Assembly (NCBI GenBank): GCA_010015655.1
Contig: ML976657.1
Location: 1,303,654-1,367,653, forward strand
Direction: 5' to 3'
Length of the DNA stretch: 64,000 nucleotides
Source: Bimuria novae-zelandiae CBS 107.79
Taxonomy: Eukaryota > Ascomycota > Dothideomycetes > Pleosporales > Didymosphaeriaceae
A program made the translations under genes and the position numbers. This document shows positions 23,495-34,098 of the stretch, piece after piece. Each line of letters begins with the position of its first letter. The stretch's first letter is position 1. The notes beneath the pieces were generated by a model. It was not told the origin of the DNA. It saw only the letters and a program-made list of their open reading frames with translations, and ran no database searches.

Positions 23495-23760
23495 CATACC
23501 GTGGGCCATTAAACTGGGGCGTTATAGCGGATTCTATCGCGAAACCTTCGATTCAAGAGTAGATATGATACCACTTTTCCCATGACGGATGTAGTAATCT
23601 AAGGCTACTGTCTTTTGTACAAGAATAATATACATTCTATAATCAATATTTCAGGTCAAGTGGAGATGTACCTAACCGCCCATCATACGACGTCCTCTCC
23701 ACTAGGGTATCAGCGCTAAGGTTACAAGAGCTGAGTTGCCTTCCTACTCCACGTTCTGAA

Positions 23761-25053
23761 TCATTCTGCCAAGTCCAGCTCGGGGTATTCTGGCAGCGGC
23801 CACGCCTCCAGTCCAGTCTTCTCTTTCTTCTCTGGCATCAACTTCATATAGAGTTTGTCGATCTTCAGAGTTGATGCCGCCCAGATGCTGTTCCGGATGA
23901 ACCACACCGCCAGCGACGATGACGGCAGCCCCATGGCCGAGTCGATGATCTGGCTCAGTCGAACAGGCTCCTTCATCGCCTCGTTGTATGCCTCGAGTGC
24001 GCCATCAACGTCGGAAGGACGTCTGGCGAGCTCACCCGCAAGCACGTACGCGCCGATAAAAGCAGCCGTCGTTCCTTTGCCCGTCATGACGCTCGGACAA
24101 TATCCCGCATCACCAATCAACGCCACGCGCCCTTTGTACAGCGCCGGTAACTTGATCTGCACAAGCTGATGCGAGTAGAAGTCCTCCGCCTCCTGCATGC
24201 CTTTCAGAAACCGTTCCGTCTCCCAGCCCGCGCCCGTGAAAGTCTCCCTCCACACAGCCTTCTGCTCCGCCGCAGACTTCTTGTACGACTCCTTGATCCT
24301 CTCCATATTCCCACTCGTGAACATGTACACCTGCGTCCGTGGCCTGTCCCCATTCCTCGCCACAACCGCCCTACTCTTCGCCGCGAGATACATCCTCGCA
24401 ACACCCCCATCACCCTCACCCCGCGGGATGCTGAAATACGCAACTTGGTACCCCAACTCTTTAACCGACGCCGCACTCGCCTCCTCTCCGAATGCCATCC
24501 CTCTCGTCCGCGAATTCTGCCCGTCACCGCCAACAACAAGATCGAACCTTTCCTCACGGCCGTCGGAAAAAGTAACGCGCACACCATCCCCGGAAGGATC
24601 CTGCACCACGCCCTTCACCGTCGTGCCAAAGCGATACTCTAATCCGCCTTCTTGGACGCCTCTCTCTTCGAGTTCTTTCCTCTTCGCAAGACCGGCCTCA
24701 TACAACACCCTCACCATATCCCCGCGCATGATCTCCACCTCATTCGTCAGGCCGCCTAGCCCCTCGGTGCCAGCATCGGTTTTTATACCGTAGCTGGCCA
24801 GCGTCTCGCCGCGCGCGCCGACGACGATGGCGCCGGTTTCGTGCACGCGGTGCATGCGCATGGCGTCCATGAGGCCGAGACGCGTGATGAGAGGGGTCCC
24901 TTGGGCTTTGAAGTCGAGTTGGAGGTCGGACGCGCGGAGGGAGGGGGCGCGCTCGATGAGGGTGAGCGAGATGGTGGGGAGGGCGCGGGTTAGGAGGAGG
25001 GTTAGGAGGAGGGAGGACGGGCCGGCGCCGATGAGGAGGATGGAGAGTGGCAT
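23761..25053 (-). CDS. FAD-dependent monooxygenase (aromatic hydroxylase/TetX-like)
   Basis: A 430-residue intronless flavoprotein of the group A monooxygenase family, which uses NAD(P)H and O2 to hydroxylate small molecules; substrate unknown. It shows the N-terminal FAD Rossmann motif as IGAGPSSLLLTLLL (about residues 8-21) with ER at 34-35 closing the fold. The DG motif is DLVVGGDGQNSRTR (171-184) and the GD motif is ALIGDAGYCPSVMTGKGT (311-328). Length is typical for soluble family members, with no signal peptide. It has no adjacent biosynthetic core enzyme, so a secondary-metabolite role is not indicated by context. Confidence 0.9.
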   Translation of the reverse strand: MPLSILLIGAGPSSLLLTLLLTRALPTISLTLIERAPSLRASDLQLDFKAQGTPLITRLGLMDAMRMHRVHETGAIVVGARGETLASYGIKTDAGTEGLGGLTNEVEIMRGDMVRVLYEAGLAKRKELEERGVQEGGLEYRFGTTVKGVVQDPSGDGVRVTFSDGREERFDLVVGGDGQNSRTRGMAFGEEASAASVKELGYQVAYFSIPRGEGDGGVARMYLAAKSRAVVARNGDRPRTQVYMFTSGNMERIKESYKKSAAEQKAVWRETFTGAGWETERFLKGMQEAEDFYSHQLVQIKLPALYKGRVALIGDAGYCPSVMTGKGTTAAFIGAYVLAGELARRPSDVDGALEAYNEAMKEPVRLSQIIDSAMGLPSSSLAVWFIRNSIWAASTLKIDKLYMKLMPEKKEKTGLEAWPLPEYPELDLAE

Positions 25054-26765
25054 TTTTCTTCGCGCTGGTATGGGAGGAGAATAGAAAGAAGGTGGGTGAT
25101 TGCTCTCGTCTTTCCCAGATTTTTCTGGTCAAAGAGGTTCGGAAGAAGTTCGGAATAGGATACGTGATAGTTTGACTGGGCGTAGTAGGCTTTGAAGACC
25201 TTTTATCTAATAATCTGATAACGCGGAGTTGTGTGTGGTGGTGATGTCGTGCGTTGTAGCCTAGTCCAAGTTCTCCGTGTTGCGAAGGATTACATCCGCC
25301 GACATCGTCGGAATGCAGGTGCCGCGATGCCAGGGACGCAGAGAGAATTCGGGGAATTCTTCGCAGGGAATCTTTCGGGGGTATCGGTGTGGGTATGCCT
25401 CCGTAATGGTGCTGCCTGGTAGGATTGATATTGTGGGTACTGGTGCTATTAGGCGGCAGAGTTTCGTAGTGGATTGGGTTGTGGAGTCATGTTAGGATTC
25501 TGGCTGCGTTGCGGTTGGGTAAACAGAGCAATGGCTGAGTAATGTGTTTGGATTGTAGGACAGGGTAGCTCACTTCGTAGCGAGAAGTGAACCTTAGCCG
25601 CTGTCACCACGGCGGTCCTGCAGGACGAAGGGGCCTCAGGGTACCTAGCTTATCTTTCATGCAATCGTCGAGCATGGGTCTGAACGATGTTCATCACGCA
25701 GGCAGACCATGTGGTTTCATGTGTTCAAGGACAGTCACGTTGCATCCGCGCTTCACGATGGTGGAGGTCATCATGACTGAAAGCTGGACTGACGTCCCAG
25801 GTTTTGAAGACCTCGGGGAGCCAAGATCCCACCGAAAGAGGTCCGCAGCATATCACGATGTTCGTACGGTTTTTAGAGCGAACCTCCCTCTTATGAATTG
25901 GTCGTTCCTTTTTGATGCACAGCAGTTGCAGTGAATTGTAGCGAAAGAAAAGTGTCGCGCCCAGAGGAAGTATTTATACACAAGTTTGAAAAACTTGAGA
26001 CGGCCAGTGTAAAAAAAACCATGCGAAAAGGCCTGGTCTGTTGGAGAATGGGGGTGTTCTCCATTGGTCTCAAAGTTCCTCATTCGCCGGATGTCTAGGA
26101 GCTAACGGGCTCAAAGGCCTCGCGCGTCTTTATGTGAAGTATACTTCAACGGTGATGATGATCATCGTCGTTCGCTCTCCGTATCCGTTGCGTCTGGTGA
26201 GCTTGAGAAGGACGAACCCAAAATCCTCGTCAACCGCAGACCCCTCATTTTGAGAGCCAAAAAAACCATGGGAACTTGTTAAGAAGGGTTTTCAAGCGCA
26301 CAACGCTGATCTCCATGTTGTAGTGGATCGTAAGTTTTAGTGATACTGAGGAGAGGGTGGTGACACAACCTTTGCATCAAAATCGAGTGCGTTTTATAGA
26401 GCGCAGAGTAGCGCTAAGCCTCGTTTGCGCGGACGTATAAGTGGCGGAGCATTGCTCCATGATGTTCGTTTTTGAAAGCATCCCGCACATTCTTCCAGGC
26501 TATTATGAATTTTAGACCCACAGCAGAGGAGCTCCATACACGTCAACACAGGAACACCAAAATCGTGATTCCACCCACACGACCGTGTGGGGGGTTCCTG
26601 TAGTATGAAATTGTTCGCCTGAACAAGCTGATTACTAGAATCACGTTCTTTATCCGCAAAAAGCTGGCGCTGTTGCGATAAAGAGACCAAAGCCAAGATG
26701 CAGAGTTTTCGCTCTGCCAAGACTTGGTCAAAACCTTTCACCCAAACTAAGTACCGCTCAGGCGA
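25054..26765. other. Gene-free intergenic region
   Basis: About 1.7 kb without a supported gene. Around 25940-26760 there are TATA-like and TTTTAGAC-like words reminiscent of the arrays at 14.5-17.1 and 31.7-33.6 kb, but without a regular period. Confidence 0.45.
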
Positions 26766-27160
26766 CTACTACTACTTGTTCAAGCTTGAGGTTTTCCCCT
26801 ACGAGGTTTTTACTCAAGGTACAAGGCAGCTTGCTAACTCGTACGAGGTCCTACTTCGTACGAGGTAGGGGGAGGAAGACAGTACGGGAGCAGAGCTACA
26901 AGGGCGAGGGAGAGAGGGGCAGGACAACAACACCCTCACAGATGAGGGCCGGCTACTATAGGTATCTAGGTGCCTGTAGTAGCAGGTAGACCTATTAAAG
27001 GGAGGATGGGCTATGTACAACAAGGCTACTGTGGTAGCCAGCCGGCAGGCACGAAATGCTTTCTGTAAATACAGCTTAGCACGTCCCCATGCCCCATGGG
27101 AGGCTAGAACATTATGTTCCTGGACGTTAATCAATACTACTACTACTACTACTATCCATA
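26766..27160. mobile_element. Possible retroelement fragment between CTA microsatellites
   Basis: A block of about 390 bases is flanked on both sides by (CTA)n runs (near 26766 and 27137). It holds an internal repeat of TCGTACGAGGT (near 26838 and 26857) and local direct and inverted words. A simple-repeat border on both sides is what insertion into, or tailing by, a trinucleotide run would leave. No coding sequence is seen and family is unknown. Confidence 0.3.
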
Positions 27161-27478
27161 CACGTCAATCAGGTCGATTTTAGGGATCAGCCCGTTTCTT
27201 TGCTTCCTCCCTCGTGCAGTTCACATGTACACGTGCGATTGCAAATTTGATCGCCCCAGCGGCAGGGCTCATGCCGATGCAGATGTATGATTTTAGTGCT
27301 TGGTAGAGTGCGTGTGGGAAGGTGCGGTGCGCTGCACTCAATGCAGTATTTATATTTCCTGGATAGCTCATATAGACTAGGATGAGCCTAATAGGCATGC
27401 GACATAATGATGGAATGCCTCATCATCATCATCATGTTCAAATGGGAATGGATTGGTTAGTTACGATCTCATGTTTAG

Positions 27479-27606
27479 CAGACTTGTCAACAATCAAGCC
27501 AATCAAGCCGATCTAACCAAATTTAGTAATATCTTGGCCTACACGAGCTAGTGAATTACCATATTAGGCTAGACCGGCTTGATTGGCTTGATTGTTGACA
27601 AGTCTG
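27479..27606. mobile_element. hAT-type MITE with 8 bp target duplication
   Basis: A 128 bp near-perfect palindrome. The left terminus CAGACTTGTCAACAATCAAG is repeated inverted at the right terminus, with near-perfect pairing for about 40 bases. It is flanked by identical 8 bp copies ATGTTTAG at 27471-27478 and 27607-27614. An 8 bp duplication plus a CAG-initial inverted repeat is typical of non-autonomous hAT elements. No coding capacity. Confidence 0.88.
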
Positions 27607-28138
27607 ATGTTTAGCTTTTCCGAAATGTGCAAAATGTACGAAGCGTCGAGCGGCAAAAATGGAGTTTAGTTTGACTCCTTAACGTTTACAATTCATGGTC
27701 CGCTAAAGTTCATGCGCTCTCTAATATTCCAAGCTGCCTCATATTTTTGTGGGTGTGGCTTGTGTTCGACACGAAAACCCCGGGTGAGGGCATGTTGTGG
27801 CTTACTGGCGATTTAAGTCGCAGCGTGGATGGAAGAAGCAAGATTTTAGAACCCAAAGAAACTGAGCGTTTCATAACTGATCGTAGGCTTTTAGTGAGAT
27901 CAGTGAAGTGCGTGAAGAAAAATGAAATACACATTGTCAAAGGCTATTTAAATTTGAGAGCGGGATGAGCTGATGATCAGCAATGCAGATTGATGGTGGA
28001 TATTATTATTGGGATAGCTTTACACGGAGCTGCCTCGCTGAGATGCCTCGCACGGGTCTGATGTCCACGAAAGAATTGAACTGCACGCATCAAAGACCGG
28101 CAAGCTCTCTTTGCATGGAGGATGGTGATCTTACAGTG
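27607..28138. other. Intergenic, 3' side of the transcription factor-like gene
   Basis: About 530 bases from the MITE to the 3' end of the minus-strand gene. A short plus-strand open frame (27747-27968) has no recognisable features. Nothing else seen. Confidence 0.45.
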
Positions 28139-29729
28139 TTAACGAATCCGAGCTTGGTCTCGCATTACAAACTCCCAAAGTCTTTTGCCACCATCATCAT
28201 GAACAGCGCTAATCCAGGGATACTGAACCAGATGCCTCCGCACCTCAGTCCAGCCCTTGATGCCCAACCTTGCCAATATATGCCGTATCCTTGTACCAAG
28301 CCACGCGTCCTGCATATCACCCAACACTGATATACCACCGAGAAACAAAAGCCATAGTACGATACCGTCGTGTTCTTCATCCAAACTTAGCATAACAGCC
28401 TCCTTTAGGCACTTTCCTACGAGGCTGAATTTGAGGTATCGACGGCGACCGAACTGCAACATCAGGGTGGTAACAAACGCGGCAAGTCCAATATGATACG
28501 CGCCTTCGACTGGGTCCTTCAGCGGGGTTTCGGAAAGCGGGTGGCTCTGGACAACGCGGTGGCCCACGGAGACGACGAATTCTTGCAACATGCTGGACTC
28601 CAGTCTGAAATTGAGCTTCTCGTTGTTGAAAAGCGCGCATATATTCATCACGTCCTGTAAGATGCATCGTAGAAACGGGTTTAAATTGTGCGCTGACGGA
28701 GGAAGCCTTTCCCAGTCATTTGTGCGTACAAAGCCGTCCGTTCTCAATGATCGGTAGACTTCAGCCATGTGGTCTCGATAGAAGCATGTCGATGTGCCGT
28801 AGTGCAGTGCGTAGTCGACATCTGTTCTAAAGATGGGGATGTCAGCTGCCTTCACACCCCGTTTCGAATGAGTGACAGACGTACTTGCAAAGTTTCAGTG
28901 CCAGCATTTCGTTGTGGGCTAATTGACTCAAGCCTCCACGCAATTCGACCATCTTTCGAAGCCCTTTGTGGTGCACTTCAGCTTGCACATGCTCTTCTCG
29001 GACAAGATGCTGCACTACTAGGAAGTTGACCACAGCAAGAGTAGAGTCAGACAAGGCGTCCGCTGTGGCAAGCTTCTTGTTCACCAGATTGACTGCGCAG
29101 CCTAGATGATAGACAGCTTTTGGTGCCAGAGAGCCTCTGCCTGTGAAGAAGCTATCCATCGAAGCCATTAATGCCATCGAACAGTGATATGCTTGGAGGG
29201 TCAGCTCGTGAGCAAGCGGTTCGAGATCTTGGTGTGGGCTTACACATGTGATCTTCGAAGAGCATATGTAACCAGTCTCTTCTGGGCTTATACAGGGAAT
29301 GGCAAAGACGCGGAGGATAAAGAGATTCCACGACAATTCCGTAAACTGTATCGTGTGAGCACACAGGCGCTTGATGGACAAGCAAGATTCACATTGCTGG
29401 ACCAAGTGTTGACTCTTTAGCGTGACCTCGATGGGGAACGCAGAGTCAAGCAGGTGATCATTAAAGTAGAGGTAGTTTAAAGGTAAAGAAGCTTCGGGTA
29501 TAATGCTGGGAGTTGTATCCAGCTCTGAGCTGTTGGCCAATTGCCGTGCGACATCGCGTCCAGGGTTGCTCAGAAATGCTGAAGCGGGCTTGCGACGATC
29601 GGGTTCTACCCTTGGACGACGATTCAGCTTGCGACCGACATTCTTCCCCTTCAGTACATGACTGCGTGCCAGGCTCTTCGTGAAGCGATCGTTGTTTAAA
29701 GAGTCTATAAATAGGAAGGTTGTAGTCAT
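28139..29729 (-). CDS. Fungal-specific transcription factor-like protein (Fungal_trans_2 type)
   Basis: Exons 29729-28885 and 28826-28139 (intron 28827-28884, GTACGT donor, TTTAG acceptor) give 510 residues. The N-terminus has FLFIDSLN followed by KSLARSHVLKGKN-GRK, a basic segment typical of a large Pezizomycotina family annotated as fungal-specific transcription factors without a zinc cluster. The rest is alpha-helical, with conserved-looking blocks such as HHKGLRKMVELRGGLSQL, and the splice join reads LKLCK-TDVDYALHYG. No Zn2Cys6 cluster is present, so DNA binding is unproven. The gene is divergent from the aldo/keto reductase, with direct repeats between them, suggesting it might regulate its neighbour. 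Confidence 0.8.
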
Positions 29730-29844
29730 TTTCGTAAGTTCGCGCAGTGTTGGTCAAATGGCGGCGATGGCTCCAATGAGGCTTGTCTGATCGGTTCCTT
29801 TGGACTGGAAGGTTGTACGAACCCTCTGTCTCGTTACTGCGGGT

Positions 29845-30095
29845 GGGAGACCTACGCGGGAGTAAAGTCGTTCGGCGTTAGCGGCCATAAGAGCTGGAAT
29901 AGTTGTCCGGCTCGTCACCAACGGGAGACATAGTTCCTAATTAGTGCTAGCGTATGGCAACGCTCCACGTCAAAAAGACCGGACCCGTCAATTTGAGACA
30001 TGATTCTTGATTTGTCCTAGCGGACATAAAAACGTTCTGCTCGTCCACAGCATGATCGGAGCCGTCCAATGGTAGACCTATCTTGAGGAGAGATG
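29845..30095. promoter_or_regulatory. Degenerate ~70-78 bp direct repeats in divergent promoter
   Basis: Words of the form GAGAC(A/C)TA recur at about 29847, 29924, 29994 and 30072. Between them CTAGCGKAC/TAGCGGCCATAA-like words recur near 29878, 29948 and 30018. The two best copies share GAGACATNNTTCYTRATT followed by CTAGCG. The repeats fill the spacer between the transcription factor-like gene and the aldo/keto reductase, so they could be regulator binding sites. This is inference; no known motif was recognised. Confidence 0.5.
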
Positions 30096-30343
30096 TTCAA
30101 GATCCGCGGCATTTGACCATTCTACGACCAAATAGGTGATATGCCTCGCATAGAACATGAACATACGTAGTCTTATCGCCGGGCGCATGTTATTTATCCA
30201 GCGAGTTGAAGACAAGCTGAACCATTGTATATGGACATATAAAGCTCCGGTTCAGTAAGCAGCTGAACCGTATCCATATCCCAAATCATCGCCTCCAGAT
30301 CTTCGAGCCAATCCCTCATACTACTCCATCGCAATTCATCACT

Positions 30344-31440
30344 ATGCCTTCGATCCTAGGAATGCGAGTTGGACCAATTGCCTTCGGCATGATGCGTACG
30401 CACCTCTGCACCCCTTCTCCTCCCTTACTAACAGCGTCACCAGATCTAACCTTCCCTCGGAAGCCCGTCGAGCAATGCTTCCTCGCCATGCGCGCCGCTC
30501 TAGACTCCGGATGCAACTTTTGGAACGCAGGCACGTTCTACGGCACGCCCGAGTGGAACAGCATAACCCTGCTACAAGAATACTTCAAGAAGTATCCAGA
30601 AGACGCGGACAAGGTGGTCCTCAGTGTGAAAGCGTGCTACGATCCCCAGAGCAGGCGACCATACGGATCACCCGAGCTCGTTAAAAAAGATCTCGATTAT
30701 ATCCTGGGTCAACTGAAGGGCATTAAATCGATTGAAGTTTTCGAATGCGCTCGCGTTGATCCGGATGTTCCTGTTGAAACCACGCTCAAGTTCATTGACG
30801 AGGAATATGTCAAGAAAGGCTTAGTTGGTGGCATTGCGCTGTCTGAGGTTTCTGCTACCACAATTAGGCGAGCGGCGAAGGTCACGAAGATCGTTGCCGT
30901 GGAGAATGAGTTGAGCTTGTGGACTACCAATGCCTTGGAGAATGGCGTTCTGGAGGCATGCAGCGAACTCGGCATCATATTGCTTGCGTAAGTGCGATAT
31001 GTTTGCCGAAAGCAAAAATTAGAACGACGATGCTAACTTGGGAGAAATAAAGATACTCGCCCATCGGCAAGGGCATGTTGAGTGGCGAGATCAAGACTCT
31101 CGACGACCTGGACCAGGACGATGTCAGACGCCTCTTCCCCCGTTTCTACCCAGAGAACTTCGCTGTCAATATTCAACTCGTCGAGCAAGCGCGCGGGCTA
31201 GCGGATAAGAAAGGATGTACACCAGCTCAGTTTGCCATTAACTGGGTCAGAAGCCTTTCAAGCAAACCTGGTATGCCGGAAATTATTCCTCTACCTGGCT
31301 CTACAAAAGCAAGTCGCGTAGAGGAGAATGCTACCGTATGTGACTTGACACCCGATGAACTCGCTGCGGTGGATGCGATTCTGGCCAAATTCACGACTGC
31401 TGGAGCGCGCTACCCGGCAGGTATTCCCACGGAGGTCTAA
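30344..31440 (+). CDS. Aldo/keto reductase, pyridoxal reductase-like
   Basis: Exons 30344-30395, 30444-30987 and 31053-31440 give 327 residues, close to fission yeast Plr1, which reduces pyridoxal to pyridoxine with NADPH. Family features seen: NFWNAGTFYGTPEW near the N-terminus, LSVKACY with the lysine, FECARVDP, VGGIALSEVSATTIRRAA, VENELSLWT, AYSPIGKGML and the cofactor-binding IPLPGSTKASRVEEN. Of the canonical Asp-Tyr-Lys-His tetrad, Tyr and Lys are clear. The usual Asp is Asn and the usual His position falls in CARVD, which I recall as usual for the YakC/Plr branch. Intron 1 (48 nt) has no in-frame stop, so an unspliced message would still be open. It is divergent from the transcription factor-like gene. 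Confidence 0.88.
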
Positions 31441-31739
31441 TTGGTGCCATTCTCAATTACCAGCTGGGCAGTGTTGGATTAGGGTATGTATAGGAGACAT
31501 GATCTCAGCGCCGAGGAGAGTTTGCATGTCCATGAATCTTAAATCAATCATTCTTTGCAAAGAGTACAACATTGCAGTAATAGGTGATGATGCTAAGCAC
31601 TGATTCCCACGCCCACCTACGTTGAATCGCTGGATACGGATGACGCTGCATCATCGCGTCCAGACATCGTCAAGGTCACACTATATTTGAGAAAGTGTAC
31701 AACCACGCTCGCTAATATTCCTCGTCCGTGGGCTTTTCA

Positions 31740-33600
31740 GTCTGCCACCACTCGCGACCATGAATTGCAACTTAGTGCCTTTTAAATTCCTTTAGGGGCA
31801 AAGAAAGTGTAAAGAACAAGAAGACATTACAACAGGGGCCATTTATACTTCCACATCCCGAGCTAGTAAACAACACCATTCTACCGAGCTGTGATGATGC
31901 TGTTCACCGACGCCATGCCCGGACTGGAAGGAGGGAAGCAGCATCAGGTTGACCTGTACCCTTTTTGCAAAACCAAGTCCCAATATATACGGATCCGTCT
32001 ATGATTTAGGCGACCCAAATCCCCCTCCGTCATGCCATCATCCATAGTTGCCTTTTAGTCCTTTCCACAGAGAACGAAGCAAGTGTGAAGAACACAACTA
32101 CGCAACCTAATACTTCCTTTATACCTCGCTCTCCGTGCTAGCACCAAGAGCAAGCTAAACTGCGTAGAAACTTCGACGAAGCTGCTCACCACCGACACCT
32201 ATAATTCCAGGAACCTGGAAAGCGATGCGACCAATCCCCATTCCTGACCGCTGGGTACACATCAAATAATTGGTCACTGTATTGCTCGTATAGGTTACCA
32301 CACATGACCAATAAAGTGCTAATAGGATTGTCTTATGCGACCTTGTCCCTTCACGATTCGGGTTCTCGCTACCAGAGTTGCTGTTGTGATGCGTTGAGCT
32401 GTTGAGCTGTTGAGGCTGTTGAGGCTGTTGAGAAGAGTCAGAAGCGCGGGGTGACGATTCGGAGTTTCTCCACGAGTAAAGGCACTCATGTGTTCAGGGA
32501 TAGGAAGGGTTTAGTCTCCACAGCGCACAGAACGCCCCACATAGAGCTCGCGGCAGCTTTTCTAGACCGCATCATGTGGGCGAAGAAAGAATTGTGGAGA
32601 AAGTTGGCCAGTGGCGTAACGGCCCCTTTCCACACTCCCATAGCCACCTGGCTCCGATGAAAGAAATCCGTACAGTTGTTCCCGTGATGAATTTTATGAT
32701 CAAAGGAAACAGACATAATTCCCATTGCCACTCTTCTTTTCAGTCCTTCTCCCAGGGCCGGCACAGCCATTTTTCCATCCACTTCCTATTTTAGACCGCC
32801 CAACCAAGCAGCCCACATGGGATTGTTCAGTGACCGTTTTAATTCTCTAAGCAGAGAAATGTTTAATTGTGAGGGAAGTAGGTCCGCGAGATTTGGCAGA
32901 CTTTCATACCTTCCCCAGGTCAGGACCGACATAGTCGTTGATGGTTCTGCTTTTTAGACTGCACGGCCCGGTACCCCATGTAGCTCCTCTTAGTCGTTTT
33001 AAGTAACTCTAGCAAAGGATAGTCAAGCGTGAATCCAACAAATCCGCAAGGTTTAGCAGGCTTTTATACCTCTCTATCGTCGCTCGCTACCATACACGAA
33101 TACGCATCGTGACGGGATGCTGATCTTCATCATAGTCTACTTTTGAAAGTTGGAAGAGTGCGAGGACATGATATGATCTTTGGGTGCCTTTCCGTTCAGA
33201 CGGCGCGCAGACATAAGGGAGTTTGGTCTTGCGTTTTAGACCGCACACCGCCTAGCACTCCATCGAAGAGAGCATCTTTGTGTTTTAGACCGCCCGCCGA
33301 CACTCCATCTGAAGAGCTTGTACGCTTTTTAGACCGCACCACGAAGGACTCCATCACTGCCGTCTACGCTGCTTTTAGACTGCAGTACGCAACACTCCAT
33401 AGCTCATGCTCTAAGGACTTTTTAAATCGCACCACCCAGCGCTCCATCATGAGAAATCAAGTGATGTTTTAGACCACCGCATACCGCTCCATTTTCATGG
33501 GCCTTTGTACTTTTTAGACCGCACAAAGCGGAGGAACTGTGAAGAACAGAAGCCTAAGATTCTAGGAAATATATATACCTTCCACAGCAGCGCTAACCCT
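31740..33600 (-). repeat. Second TATA/CTAAAA repeat array, inverted relative to the first
   Basis: Read on the minus strand this region repeats the same words as the 14.5-17.1 kb array: TATA boxes (for example 33572-33580, 33063, 32119, 31845), a pyrimidine tract with GTTCTTCACA (complement of TGTGAAGAAC, at 33538 and 32076), CTAAAA words, and GATGGAGTG-N-GCGGTG-TGCGG-TCTAAAA. The array is less regular than the first. It contains no gene. Its right part is a compact 46 bp repeat, listed separately. Confidence 0.75.
33228..33540 (-). repeat. ~46 bp tandem repeat (TTTTAGACCGC...CTCCAT)
   Basis: Seven copies starting TTTT(A)AGA(C/T)CGC, at 33234, 33283, 33327, 33373, 33419, 33467 and 33512 (spacing 44-49). 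The first six contain CTCCAT about 23-29 bases later, and spacers differ. The complement GATGGAGT...GCGGTCTAAAA equals the last module of units in the first array, so this looks like local expansion of one submodule. Confidence 0.85.
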
Positions 33601-34098
33601 CCCATCACACCCCGGTGAAGTTCACCATTACTCATCACACTCTTCACGAAAATATCGTTACTAAATTCTATTCGCTAAGCACAGAAACTGACTGATGCTA
33701 TGCATGCACGCCCGCCTGCTAAACCTTCATCCGAACAAATCCTCCAACATCTCCACTTCTGTCCGACACGCCATCATTCCATTTCGTTCCCAATAGTCCT
33801 TTTGGAAACACACCCTGTCCTCCACCGAAGAATCGTGCGTCATATGATGACCTAGCTCAGGATATAGGCCAGATTTCCTTGCCTCCAATCAAAGATTCCA
33901 ACGCTGGGCCGAGAAAACAAGCACATACCGCACATGCAGTACAGAAATCGAGGCAAGGAAATGTGAAAAGTGTGAGGTATCGTGAAGGAATCAAGTCGTG
34001 AGCGCATAAGGCAAGCAACAACGAGCCTTGTACCGCTGCCAGATCAGAGAACAGGCTCAACAATGTAGCCACGAGCGTGCCTATGGAGATTTGGAGGC
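33601..34098. other. Intergenic, 3' side of the RBR ligase gene
   Basis: About 500 bases between the repeat array and the 3' end of the RBR gene. No feature recognised beyond short open frames. Confidence 0.45.

Noticed and set aside
33228..33540. Regular ~46 bp repeats with variable middles, superficially like a CRISPR array.
   Set aside because: Eukaryotic sequence, repeats degenerate with unequal spacing, no cas genes, and the unit is a module of the larger TATA arrays.
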